A stretch of DNA of 64,000 nucleotides from Mesorhizobium amorphae CCNWGS0123 (lineage in GTDB: Bacteria; Pseudomonadota; Alphaproteobacteria; Rhizobiales; Rhizobiaceae). The notes beneath the pieces were generated by a model. That model worked only from the letters and a program-made list of their open reading frames with translations. It ran no database searches and was not told the DNA's origin. The stretch is from the NCBI RefSeq assembly GCF_001686985.1, contig NZ_CP015318.1, positions 5,578,001 to 5,642,000 of the forward strand, read 5' to 3'. The position numbers and the translations under genes were made by a program. This document shows positions 25,740 through 35,746 of this stretch, piece after piece; within the stretch, counting starts at the first letter, position 1, and each line of letters starts with the position of its first letter.

Positions 25740-26723
25740 CTAAGCCTGCTCGTCCTTCGCGCCGATCTTGCGCACCAGTGCCGCCGTCGCCAGCATCGCG
25801 CCCATATCCGCAATCATCGGCGCGACATGGGTCTGGTAGTCGAGCGGCACCGAAATGTCGGGCAACTCGAAGAAGTCCTTCGGCTGCGGCAGCAGCAGGA
25901 ACCCGTCACTGCCATCGAGCGCCACGCGCGCCGGATCGTCGGGCCAGGTTTCACCGAGCCATTTCAGCGCCTGCGCCAGCCGGCCGCTCACCAGCGGCCG
26001 CGCCGCTTCGACATTGTCGGTGCGGAATTCGTAGGCGGCATCGAGTTCCGAAACGCCGGAGGACAGCTCTTCCATCCTGCTGGCGAACATGCCGCGGAAA
26101 AAGCCGACGACCACATTGGCCCGGCGCGTCGCCACCAGCGTGCCGGGGAATGGTGTGATCGTCTCGAAGGCGACGATGACGCCTCTGAATGCCGTCGACG
26201 AACCCTTGCCGGTCCCTTCGCGCAGCTCTGCCTCATAGAGCTCGAACGCAAACCCCTCGTAACGGCCGGAAAAGACATCGTCGAATGATTGCCGGTTGAA
26301 GGGGCCAACCGTCTCGCGTGGCAGCCGGTCGAAGGAATTCGGGTGAACGCCATGCTGGTAGCGTATGTCCTGGATGAAGCCGAAGATCATCGGCAGCAGC
26401 GTCTCGCGGAAGGATTGCTGCAATCTGGTCGCCGGCTTCACCGCCTGGAAGTAAAGCAGCAGCGCCGCAACGAAACTGCCGAAATAAAGGAACACGTGCG
26501 GAGTCGAGAACCATTGCTCGTAGGGGTCGGCGACCTTGTTGAAGAGCCAGGCGACAAGCACCATGAAGGCCACCACCAGGCCGATGAACACCGGCACCCG
26601 CCAGCGCACCTGCCGGTAGGCCGACGCCCGCCCGGCCTCATAGGCCTCGATATCCTTCCTGATGCCGGCGATCACCGCCTCGCTCGGCATGAAATCCGTT
26701 GTTTCCACCGCCACCCCCCGCAA
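25740..26723 (-). CDS. DUF3137 membrane protein
   Basis: Protein of 327 residues with two adjacent N-terminal membrane helices (VPVFIGLVVAFMVLVAWLF and VFLYFGSFVAALLLYF) and a large soluble domain typical of DUF3137. That domain contains FDDVFSGRYEGFAFELYEAEL, a TPFPGTLVATRR strand and DGFLLLPQPKDFFELPD. The family is thought to be membrane-associated with unknown role. It is convergent with the DUF2314 gene. Confidence 0.82.
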   Translation of the reverse strand: MRGVAVETTDFMPSEAVIAGIRKDIEAYEAGRASAYRQVRWRVPVFIGLVVAFMVLVAWLFNKVADPYEQWFSTPHVFLYFGSFVAALLLYFQAVKPATRLQQSFRETLLPMIFGFIQDIRYQHGVHPNSFDRLPRETVGPFNRQSFDDVFSGRYEGFAFELYEAELREGTGKGSSTAFRGVIVAFETITPFPGTLVATRRANVVVGFFRGMFASRMEELSSGVSELDAAYEFRTDNVEAARPLVSGRLAQALKWLGETWPDDPARVALDGSDGFLLLPQPKDFFELPDISVPLDYQTHVAPMIADMGAMLATAALVRKIGAKDEQA

Positions 26724-26780
26724 GCCTGCCTCTGTCGCATGATAACCGCTTTTGCCGGAAAGTCGCCAGCCTGCGGCTTT

Positions 26781-27836
26781 TCACACGCGTGCGAACTGCT
26801 CGCCAAAAATCGCCTTCAGCCGGGCGTCGACCTTGTCGCGGATGCCACCCGCCAGCGCCTTAACCGGAACCAGCCGCTCATGGTCGCCGGCGCGCAGCCG
26901 CATAAACGGATGCATTCGATAGGCGGCGATCTTGCCGCGCATGCCAAGGTCGGCGCTGACTTCGACGGTGAAGATGGAGCCGAGACGGCCCGGCCATGGC
27001 TGGCGGGCAAAGGCGGTACCGAGAAAATCGCCAAGCCCGTAGGCGACAAGCGTGTCGCCGACCCGCTCGATCGGCTGCACGACATGGGCGTGGTGCCCGG
27101 CGATCAGCCCGACGCCGTGCCCGGCCAGCTGCCTGGCCAGCGCCCGCGTTTCGGCGCGCGGAAAATGCCGGAACTCCCAATCCCAATGCGGTACCGCGCA
27201 GACAAGATCGACGCCCTTGGCCGTAGCAGGCGGCCATAGCGCCGGGTCGCCTTGCATGGACACGCGGCCCGAGAACGTTTCGGCATCGGCATTGCGCCAT
27301 AGCGTGAAGGCGGCAAAGCCGATAGTCAGCGGCCCGACCGCAAGCCGCTCGACCGGACCTTTGGCGAGCGTGCCGATACTGCGGATGCCCAGTCGCATCA
27401 ACGCAGCGACCGTCTCATCGAAACCCGCGACGCCCTGGTCGAGCACATGGTTGTTGGCCAGCGACAGAACGAGCTTTTCGCGCGCAATGCCGACAGCCGC
27501 CAATGCCTCGGCGAGGAAGCGTTCGGTCATCGCATGATGCGTACCGAGCCGCGTGCCCATCACCGCGTTCGGCCGCTCGACTATGGGACTTTCGCAATTG
27601 CCGACCACCAGATCGGCGGAGGCAAGCAATGCCTTGATCGTCGGATCGCAGTCCGGTGCACTGCGATTGGCGACGGCCGAAATATCGCCGACGAAGGCCA
27701 GCCGCACCATGCGCGCCGGCGGCGGTTCGATCAGCATCCCGTCCGCCGGCGCGAAGCCGCGCACGTCGCCACCGAGCGACGGCCGGAGGAAGCGCGGCAG
27801 CCAGGACAATTTGTAGGAGAGCGGATAGTTCGACAC
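26781..27836 (-). CDS. CapA-family metallophosphatase-like protein
   Basis: Poly-gamma-glutamate synthesis/CapA family, 351 residues from GTG 27836. The open frame runs on to 29270 but has no family similarity upstream. Calcineurin-like metal motifs are visible: VGDISAVANRS near residue 48, VGNCESPIVE, LANNHVLDQG, and GLIAGHHAHVVQPIERVGDTLVAYGLGDF. No signal peptide is seen, so a cytoplasmic location is likely. Other poly-glutamate genes (capB, capC) are absent nearby, so the family name should not be taken as function. Confidence 0.83.
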   Translation of the reverse strand: MSNYPLSYKLSWLPRFLRPSLGGDVRGFAPADGMLIEPPPARMVRLAFVGDISAVANRSAPDCDPTIKALLASADLVVGNCESPIVERPNAVMGTRLGTHHAMTERFLAEALAAVGIAREKLVLSLANNHVLDQGVAGFDETVAALMRLGIRSIGTLAKGPVERLAVGPLTIGFAAFTLWRNADAETFSGRVSMQGDPALWPPATAKGVDLVCAVPHWDWEFRHFPRAETRALARQLAGHGVGLIAGHHAHVVQPIERVGDTLVAYGLGDFLGTAFARQPWPGRLGSIFTVEVSADLGMRGKIAAYRMHPFMRLRAGDHERLVPVKALAGGIRDKVDARLKAIFGEQFARV

Positions 27837-28001
27837 GCGGCGCCCAATTGTTTGCCTTGTGTAGACTGTCTGCCCGATCGGTTGAAGCGCATCTGTCGGC
27901 AGTCGGCTCCCGTGCCGTCGCATCGTTGCGGTTGAAGACCGGCAGGCGCGGCGATCCGAATGCGTGTATGTTGCGGCAGGATCGCAACGGGAGGGACCCC
28001 A

Positions 28002-29252
28002 ATGAAGCGATTGTCGAGCCTGATGGCCTCCGCCGTCATCCTGCTGCTGCCGCTTGCTTCCGCCAGCGACGCCGCTCCCGATCCGGCAGCCCTGTTCGAG
28101 GCCAAGACCGTGGCCGACCGCGATGGCGCGCTCGCCGCGCTCGAAGCTGCCGCCCCCAGCGATCCCGCCTCGGCCTATGCCGCCGGCGCCGGCGAATTCT
28201 TCACCGCGCTGGAGATCCTGGCAGGCGGCCTGCACCGCCACGGTTTCGACAGCCCGCAATCCTTCATGCTGCCGCTGATGCGGCTCCCCGTGCCCGACAA
28301 TCCCAACCCGGAGCCCCTGACCTACGAAGAATTCCGCGCCATCCTGACCGCCTTCCGCGACCGGCTGCAGAAATCCGCCGCCACGCTGGGCTCGGTGCCT
28401 GCCGATGCGGATATCGGCATGGCCATCGACCTCGGCCGCCTCGGCATCGATCTCAACGAGGATGGCCAGATCGCGCTGGACGAAAGCGCCGTCGCCATCA
28501 TGGCGGCCCTGTCGCGCGGCAGTGTGCAAGACACCGCCGCTCCCGCCCTCACCTTCCGCTTCGATCGTGCCGACGGCTACTGGCTGCAGGGCTATGCCGA
28601 GTTCCTGATGGCGCAAGCCGATTTCTGGCTGGCGCATGATTTCAGGAGCATGTTCGACGGCTCGTTCCACATGCTGTTTCCGCGCGCCAAACTGCCGCTG
28701 CAAGACACGCTCGTTCCGCTCGACGGCGGCATGAACGGCAGCGTCTTTTCGTCCGAATGGCGCTTGGCCGACTTCATCTCGCTGGTGCATCTCATCAACT
28801 GGCAGGTGGTCGAGCCGGAGCGGCGGCAAGCGGCGCGCCGCCATTTGCTCGAGATGATCCGGCTGTCGCGCGAGGACTGGAAGGCGATCCGCGCCGAGAC
28901 CGACAATGACCGAGAATGGCTGCCCGGCCCGCAGCAGAAGGGCCCCAACCCGCTCACCGGCCTCGAGGTCGGCGAGGAACAGGTTCAAGCCTGGTTGGCA
29001 GCGCTGACCATGGCCGAGGACCTGCTCGAAGGCCGTTTGCTGCTGCCGCACTTCCGCATCGCCGACAAGGGCATCAACATGAAGCGCTTCTTCGACGAGC
29101 CGAAACCCTTCGACCTCGTACTGTCGATCACCGGCCCGGCCATCGCGCCCTATCTCGAAAGCGGCAAGATCCTGACCGGCGACGAGTTCGACCAGATCCA
29201 GCGTCAGTTCGGCGGCGCCGGCTTTTTGACTTTCGCGCTTTGGTTCAACTGA
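28002..29252 (+). CDS. Exported hypothetical protein, 416 residues
   Basis: Starts at ATG 28002 with GGGAGGG upstream. A signal peptide (LMASAVILLLPLASASDA) precedes an alpha-helical, acidic protein with repeated Trp/Phe-rich segments (GYWLQGYAEFLMAQADFWLAHDF, ADFISLVHLINWQVVEPERR) and a conserved-looking C-terminus (GGAGFLTFALWFN). I recognise no family and see no metal or nucleophile motif. It is divergent from capA and upstream of uvrB. Confidence 0.72.
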   Translation: MKRLSSLMASAVILLLPLASASDAAPDPAALFEAKTVADRDGALAALEAAAPSDPASAYAAGAGEFFTALEILAGGLHRHGFDSPQSFMLPLMRLPVPDNPNPEPLTYEEFRAILTAFRDRLQKSAATLGSVPADADIGMAIDLGRLGIDLNEDGQIALDESAVAIMAALSRGSVQDTAAPALTFRFDRADGYWLQGYAEFLMAQADFWLAHDFRSMFDGSFHMLFPRAKLPLQDTLVPLDGGMNGSVFSSEWRLADFISLVHLINWQVVEPERRQAARRHLLEMIRLSREDWKAIRAETDNDREWLPGPQQKGPNPLTGLEVGEEQVQAWLAALTMAEDLLEGRLLLPHFRIADKGINMKRFFDEPKPFDLVLSITGPAIAPYLESGKILTGDEFDQIQRQFGGAGFLTFALWFN

Positions 29253-29371
29253 GCGGGGACATCTCGGCACGCCACCGCTCCTGACAGCCTTCTGTCAGCA
29301 GCTTGACCTGGCCGTGCAGCCCTCCTCACTCCGCTCTTTCCATTTTGGCCGAGTCCTCCCATATTCGGGTC

Positions 29372-32300
29372 ATGGCCAAACTTCCCGACAAGAAAACGCC
29401 CTCGGCGGCGCAAGACGACCGTGGCGCGCCGAAGCGGCGCAGCCCGTTGACCGATTTCCTCGATGCCTCGGAGCCGCTCCACAAGGGCGGCTTTGCCGAG
29501 GCGCCGCAGACCGAATTCTCCGGTACGCCGCTGACCGGCTCGATCGCCGACTGGGCCGAACAGATCGAGCGCGAGGCCGAGCAGCAGCCGAAGCCGAAAG
29601 CTGCAAAGAAAATCCCGGAGCGCTCCGCCTCTCCTGGCCGGACGGCGCGTGGCACCTCGATGGGTGGCGCGGCGACGGCCAGGGAGCGCACCGCGGCCGG
29701 TCTCAACCCGGTTGCCGGGCTCGACATCTCGCTGGAAGAAGCCGAGACGATGACCTCCAGCGGCGTCACCGCCACGGTGGCCGCGCTCTCCGCGCTCATT
29801 GAATCCGGCAATCCCCTCCACAAGGACGGCGTGCTGTGGACGCCGCACCGCCCTGCCCGCCCGGAAAAATCCGAAGGCGGCATCACCATCAAGATGGTGT
29901 CGGATTTCGAGCCGGCAGGCGATCAGCCGACGGCGATCAAGGATCTCGTCGAGGGCGTCGACGGCAACGACCGCACCCAGGTGCTGCTCGGCGTCACCGG
30001 CTCCGGCAAGACCTTCACCATGGCCAAGGTGATCGAGGAGACGCAACGCCCCGCCTTGATCCTGGCGCCCAACAAGACGCTGGCCGCGCAGCTCTATTCC
30101 GAGTTCAAGAAATTCTTCCCGGAAAACGCCGTCGAGTATTTCGTCTCCTACTACGACTATTACCAGCCGGAAGCCTACGTGCCGCGCACCGACACCTTCA
30201 TCGAGAAGGAATCCTCGATCAACGAGCAGATCGACCGCATGCGCCACTCGGCGACGCGCTCGCTTCTCGAGCGCGACGACGTCATCATCGTCGCCTCGGT
30301 CTCCTGCATCTACGGTATCGGTTCGGTCGAGACCTACACGGCGATGACCTTCCAGATGCAGATCGGCGACCGGCTCGACCAGCGCGCTCTGCTCGCCGAT
30401 CTCGTCGCCCAGCAATACAAGCGCCAGGACGTCAATTTCGTCCGCGGCTCGTTCCGCGTGCGCGGCGACACGATCGAGATCTTTCCGGCCCACTTGGAAG
30501 ACCGCGCCTGGCGCATCTCGATGTTCGGCGACGAGATCGAGTCGATCACCGAGTTCGACCCGCTGACCGGCCAGAAGACCGGCGAGCTGAAGAGCGTCAA
30601 GATCTACGCCAACTCGCACTACGTGACGCCGCGCCCGACCTTGAATCAAGCCATCAAGTCGATCAAGGAAGAACTCAAGCTCCGGCTGCAAGAGCTTGAA
30701 AAGGCTGGCCGCCTGCTGGAAGCACAGCGGCTGGAACAGCGCACGCGCTTCGATCTGGAGATGCTGGAAGCGACCGGCTCCTGCGCCGGCATCGAGAATT
30801 ATTCGCGCTATCTGACCGGCCGCCAGCCAGGCGATCCGCCGCCGACCCTGTTCGAATACATTCCCGACAATGCGCTGGTCTTCATCGACGAAAGCCACGT
30901 CACCGTGCCGCAGATCGGCGGCATGTATCGCGGCGACTTTCGCCGCAAGGCGACGCTGGCCGAATATGGTTTCCGTCTGCCGTCCTGCATGGACAACCGG
31001 CCGCTGCGCTTCGAGGAATGGGACGCCATGCGTCCGCTTTCCGTCGCCGTCTCGGCAACGCCGGGCGGCTGGGAAATGGAACAGTCCGGCGGCGTGTTCG
31101 CCGAGCAGGTCATCCGTCCCACCGGCTTGATCGACCCGCCGGTCGAGGTGCGTCCCGCCAAGACCCAGGTCGACGATGTCGTCGGCGAGATCCGCGACAC
31201 GACCAGGGCCGGCTACCGCACGCTGGTCACCGTGCTGACCAAGCGCATGGCGGAGGACCTGACCGAGTACCTGCACGAACAGGGCATCCGCGTCCGCTAC
31301 ATGCACTCCGACATCGACACGCTGGAGCGCATCGAGATCCTGCGCGACCTACGCCTCGGCGCCTTCGACGTGCTGGTCGGCATCAACCTTTTGCGCGAAG
31401 GCCTCGACATTCCCGAATGCGGTTTCGTCGCCATCCTCGACGCCGACAAGGAAGGTTTTCTGCGTTCGGAAACCTCGCTGATCCAGACCATCGGCCGCGC
31501 CGCCAGAAACGTCGACGGCAAGGTCATCCTCTATGCCGACCAGGTCACCGGCTCGATGGAGCGGGCAATGGCCGAGACCAACCGCCGCCGCGAAAAGCAG
31601 ATGGAGTGGAACGCCGCCAACGGCATCACGCCGGAATCGGTCAAGTCGCGCATCTCCGACATCCTGGACTCGGTCTACGAGAAGGACCATGTCCGCGCCG
31701 ACATTTCGCAATTCACCGACAGCGCCGGCGCCATGATGGGCAACAATCTCAAGGCGCATCTCGAGGCGCTCGACAAGCAGATGCGCGACGCCGCCGCCAA
31801 TCTCGACTTCGAGAAGGCCGCCCGCATCCGCGACGAGATCAAGCGGCTGCGCGAGATGGAACTTGCGATCTCCGACGACCCGCTGGCGCGCGAGGTGGAA
31901 GGCCAAAGTCCTGCCTCAGGCCGCGAGAAGGGCAAGCACAACAAGGGTGTGGCCAAACATCGTACGGCCGAGGAACAGGAGCGTTTCCGCAAGCTCGATG
32001 AGGTACGTGCGGCCGAAGAGGCGGCCAAGGCTGCCCGGCACAACCTTTTCCGCAAGCCGGCGCTAGACGACATGGGCGCCGATGGCGCCGTACCGGTGAA
32101 GAAGCCGCTGTTTGCCAAACCGTCGATTGACGACATGGGCCCGGGCACCGACATGCCGACGCCGGCGGGCGCCGTCTCGCGCTCACTGTTCAAGAAGCAG
32201 TCGGCGGCCGAGGCGCACGGCTCCGACTTCGGCATTCCGGGCGAGGCCACCAAGCCGCTGTTCAAGAAGAACTCGCTCGACGAAATGACGGTGCGGCGTA

Positions 32301-32428
32301 CCGAAACGCCGATCGAAGGCGAAAAGCCGGTCAAGCGCGAACGCGCCGGTATCGGCTCCTACGAGGACCCGGTAGATGCCCGCCGCGAGAAACGCCGGCC
32401 CGGCAAGACTGGCAGACCCGGTCGGTAG
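29372..32428 (+). CDS. uvrB: Excinuclease ABC subunit B with long terminal extensions
   Basis: Nucleotide-excision-repair helicase-like subunit that loads onto damage with UvrA and recruits UvrC. It has 1018 residues against roughly 670 in E. coli. Walker A (GVTGSGKTFTMAK) falls near residue 207 instead of 39, so there is an N-terminal extension of about 168 residues, rich in Pro/Ala and charged residues. DESHVTVPQIGGM (helicase motif) and a C-terminal UVR motif near 800-830 are intact. A further tail of about 185 residues follows with a repeated LFxKPxxDDMG-type motif. The ATG at 29372 is one of several possible starts. Confidence 0.95.
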   Translation: MAKLPDKKTPSAAQDDRGAPKRRSPLTDFLDASEPLHKGGFAEAPQTEFSGTPLTGSIADWAEQIEREAEQQPKPKAAKKIPERSASPGRTARGTSMGGAATARERTAAGLNPVAGLDISLEEAETMTSSGVTATVAALSALIESGNPLHKDGVLWTPHRPARPEKSEGGITIKMVSDFEPAGDQPTAIKDLVEGVDGNDRTQVLLGVTGSGKTFTMAKVIEETQRPALILAPNKTLAAQLYSEFKKFFPENAVEYFVSYYDYYQPEAYVPRTDTFIEKESSINEQIDRMRHSATRSLLERDDVIIVASVSCIYGIGSVETYTAMTFQMQIGDRLDQRALLADLVAQQYKRQDVNFVRGSFRVRGDTIEIFPAHLEDRAWRISMFGDEIESITEFDPLTGQKTGELKSVKIYANSHYVTPRPTLNQAIKSIKEELKLRLQELEKAGRLLEAQRLEQRTRFDLEMLEATGSCAGIENYSRYLTGRQPGDPPPTLFEYIPDNALVFIDESHVTVPQIGGMYRGDFRRKATLAEYGFRLPSCMDNRPLRFEEWDAMRPLSVAVSATPGGWEMEQSGGVFAEQVIRPTGLIDPPVEVRPAKTQVDDVVGEIRDTTRAGYRTLVTVLTKRMAEDLTEYLHEQGIRVRYMHSDIDTLERIEILRDLRLGAFDVLVGINLLREGLDIPECGFVAILDADKEGFLRSETSLIQTIGRAARNVDGKVILYADQVTGSMERAMAETNRRREKQMEWNAANGITPESVKSRISDILDSVYEKDHVRADISQFTDSAGAMMGNNLKAHLEALDKQMRDAAANLDFEKAARIRDEIKRLREMELAISDDPLAREVEGQSPASGREKGKHNKGVAKHRTAEEQERFRKLDEVRAAEEAAKAARHNLFRKPALDDMGADGAVPVKKPLFAKPSIDDMGPGTDMPTPAGAVSRSLFKKQSAAEAHGSDFGIPGEATKPLFKKNSLDEMTVRRTETPIEGEKPVKRERAGIGSYEDPVDARREKRRPGKTGRPGR

Positions 32429-32503
32429 TACACCGCCCTTGCCATCGGCCCCGCCTCTGGTGTAGCCAGTTCTCCAACTCAAACGTCTTGAAAGGAGGGC
32501 TGC

Positions 32504-32569
32504 GTGTTTATCGATCACCACCGTCAGCGCGGCCCTGTCTGTGCCCTGCGAGCTTGCTTGCAGGGCTGA
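32504..32569 (+). CDS. Possible leader peptide upstream of ABC-F gene
   Basis: A 21-codon frame beginning GTG with a near-ideal AAAGGAGGG site six bases upstream, located about 140 bases before the ABC-F gene. It encodes MFIDHHRQRG... and ends within a 7-bp hairpin (GCCCTGC / GCAGGGC, 32543-32566). ABC-F resistance genes in Gram-positives are often controlled by such leaders. Transfer of that model here is inference. Confidence 0.3.
   Translation: MFIDHHRQRGPVCALRACLQG
32543..32566 (+). promoter_or_regulatory. Leader hairpin overlapping the small frame
   Basis: Seven-base-pair stem GCCCTGC / GCAGGGC spanning the last codons of the 32504 frame. Ribosome position on the frame would decide whether the stem forms. 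There is no T tract after it, so any control would be translational or through alternative pairing. Confidence 0.3.
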
Positions 32570-32707
32570 CCAGGACGGTCCGGGTTATTCCCGCTTCGAT
32601 TTTTGGTCTGCCCTTCGTGGTGCTGCAGTGCTTGGCCTGATGGCCTGCCCGCGCACCGACAAAGTGCATGAGCCGGTGTTTTTCCCGGCAAGACCAGAGA
32701 AATCGAC

Positions 32708-34234
<1,527 letters not shown>

Positions 34235-34270
34235 CGACAGGCCCAGGGGCCGGCCTGTCGTGGGCCGGCC
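34235..34270. other. GC-rich hairpins after the ABC-F gene
   Basis: CGACAGGC / GCCTGTCG forms a perfect 8-bp stem right after the stop, overlapping a second GGCCGGCC pair, followed by AAAATTTT. It may work as a terminator although the T tract is short. Confidence 0.4.
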
Positions 34271-34362
34271 AAAATTTTCGACGATCTGTAGGATCGCATT
34301 TGCCTGCCACGTCCTTGGGATGCCGACACGATGATGCCGGTTTCAATCGAGGAGAAAGCATC

Positions 34363-34536
34363 ATGTCCATTCTGTCATCCATTGGCCGCATCGCCGCCCG
34401 CTACGCGGCGACCCGCGCCCGTTACCGCAGCGAGCGCGCGCTCCTTTCACTGCCGATCGAATTGCGCAAGGATATCGGCTGGCCGGAAATCATCGTCGAC
34501 GCGCAAAACGGCCCTCGGATTTGCAGGGCTCCCTGA
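34363..34536 (+). CDS. DUF1127 small protein
   Basis: Arg-rich protein of 57 residues starting at ATG 34363 with GAGGAG upstream. The body (RIAARYAATRARYRSERALLSLPIELRKDIGWPE) is the YjiS-like DUF1127 domain, short proteins common in Rhizobiales. Some characterised members bind RNA or affect phosphate and stress responses, but nothing specific can be claimed here. Confidence 0.82.
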   Translation: MSILSSIGRIAARYAATRARYRSERALLSLPIELRKDIGWPEIIVDAQNGPRICRAP

Positions 34537-34729
34537 GCGAGCGAGATGAAAGCGGCTGCCCAACCGGTTGCGGCAGGCGTCATTGACAGGCTCCAGGGCC
34601 ACTTCAACCGCCGACGACCGGCACCTCGGTCGCGGCACTGAAAAAATCCCGTCGGCCGTGTAGGATCGCCGCCACCTCATTCGTCCTACGGTTCGCAAGG
34701 CCCAACCAAACGCAAAGAGGAGCAAAAAG

Positions 34730-35158
34730 ATGAACGATCAGCCGCAAACCCAGCCTGCCGCGAAAGTCCTCGGCGGCTTGACGCCCTACCTTCAGCTGGA
34801 CGGCGCCTTCAAGGCCGCCGAATTCTACAAGAAGGCCTTCGGCGCCGAGCAGGTGTTCTTCTATCCGCCCGATGAGCAGGGCCGCACCATGCACATCCAC
34901 CTTCACATCAACGGCTCGACGCTGATGATCTCCGATTTCTATCCCGAGCAGGGGATGTCCCCGGTCAAGCCGCAGGGCTACACCATGCAACTCCATCTCG
35001 ATGACGGCGACATCGAAGCCTGGTGGCAGCGCGCCGTCGATGCCGGCTGCGAAGTTGTTGTGCCGTTGCAAGTGATGTTCTGGGGCGATCGCTGGGGCAA
35101 TATGCGCGATCCCTTCGGCGTCGAGTGGGCGATGAACGCGCCTGTGAAAAAGGCATAG
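34730..35158 (+). CDS. VOC-fold protein (PhnB/glyoxalase-like)
   Basis: Vicinal-oxygen-chelate fold protein of 142 residues similar to PhnB-type proteins. The features are LTPYLQLDGAFKAAEFYKKAFGAEQ, INGSTLMISDFYPEQG, and the C-terminal FWGDRWGNMRDPFGVEWAMN. It may be an enzyme or resistance-type binding protein, and the substrate is unknown. GAGGAG precedes the ATG. The DUF1428 gene follows 10 bases later, so the two are probably cotranscribed. Confidence 0.87.
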   Translation: MNDQPQTQPAAKVLGGLTPYLQLDGAFKAAEFYKKAFGAEQVFFYPPDEQGRTMHIHLHINGSTLMISDFYPEQGMSPVKPQGYTMQLHLDDGDIEAWWQRAVDAGCEVVVPLQVMFWGDRWGNMRDPFGVEWAMNAPVKKA

Positions 35159-35168
35159 GAGAAGCACG

Positions 35169-35522
35169 ATGTCCTATGTTGATGGTTTCGTTCTCGCCGT
35201 GCCCAAGGCAAATCTCGACGCCTACAAGAAGATGGCTGGGCAAGCCGGCTCCATCTGGATGGAGTACGGCGCGCTCTCCTATGTCGAATGCATCGGCGAC
35301 GACGTGCCCTATGGCGAGCTCACCTCGTTCCCGCGCGCCGTGCAGGCCAAGGATGACGAGGTCGTCGTGTTTGCATGGGTTGTCTACGAGTCGCGAAAAC
35401 GGCGCGACGAAGTGATGGCGAAGATAATGGTCGACGAGCGGCTGAAGGCCGATTGGCCGACAATGCCGTTCGACGGCAAGCGCATGATCTTTGGCGGCTT
35501 CCAGTCGTTCATCGAGCTTTGA
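35169..35522 (+). CDS. DUF1428 protein
   Basis: Protein of 117 residues, usual DUF1428 length, with a ferredoxin-like/dimeric alpha-beta barrel look: MSYVDGFVLAVPKANLDAYKKMA, EYGALSYVECIGDDVPYG and FVVYESRKRRDEVMAKIM-like helix. The family's function is unknown. VOC and DUF1428 genes are often neighbours in proteobacteria. It ends just before a mosaic repeat. Confidence 0.87.
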   Translation: MSYVDGFVLAVPKANLDAYKKMAGQAGSIWMEYGALSYVECIGDDVPYGELTSFPRAVQAKDDEVVVFAWVVYESRKRRDEVMAKIMVDERLKADWPTMPFDGKRMIFGGFQSFIEL

Positions 35523-35529
35523 CCCATCG

Positions 35530-35717
35530 CTTCGTCATCCTATGGCGGAGCAAGGAGCGAAGCGACGCGGCGCAGACCATAGGATCCATGCCGTGACCTA
35601 AAGGCGTTGCAACGGTGCAGGATTCTGCTCCGCTGCATCATTCGATCGAGGTCACGGAATGGATCCTAGGGTCTTCGCGACGGAGCTGCGCTCCTGCTTC
35701 GCCCTAGGATGACGAAG
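35530..35717. repeat. 188-bp mosaic inverted repeat
   Basis: Outer arms CTTCGTCATCCTA (35530) and TAGGATGACGAAG (to 35717) are exact inverses. Inside lies a second inverted pair, CCATAGGATCCATGCCGTGACCT (35577-35599) against AGGTCACGGAATGGATCCTAGG (35649-35670). The structure of nested palindromes with a variable centre is like BIME/RIME-type intergenic elements. It separates the convergent DUF1428 and sulfotransferase genes. Confidence 0.75.
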
Positions 35718-35746
35718 CTGAGATGCTTCGGCCGGCGACCAGCTCG

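Noticed and set aside
26781..29270. An 829-codon open frame on the minus strand containing capA
   Set aside because: Only the last 351 codons match CapA; the upstream part is the shadow of the exported hypothetical gene (28002-29252), which has a signal peptide, ribosome-binding site and codon bias on the other strand.
29204..31306. A 700-codon minus-strand frame inside uvrB
   Set aside because: It is a complement-frame artefact of the GC-rich uvrB gene, with no domain signature.
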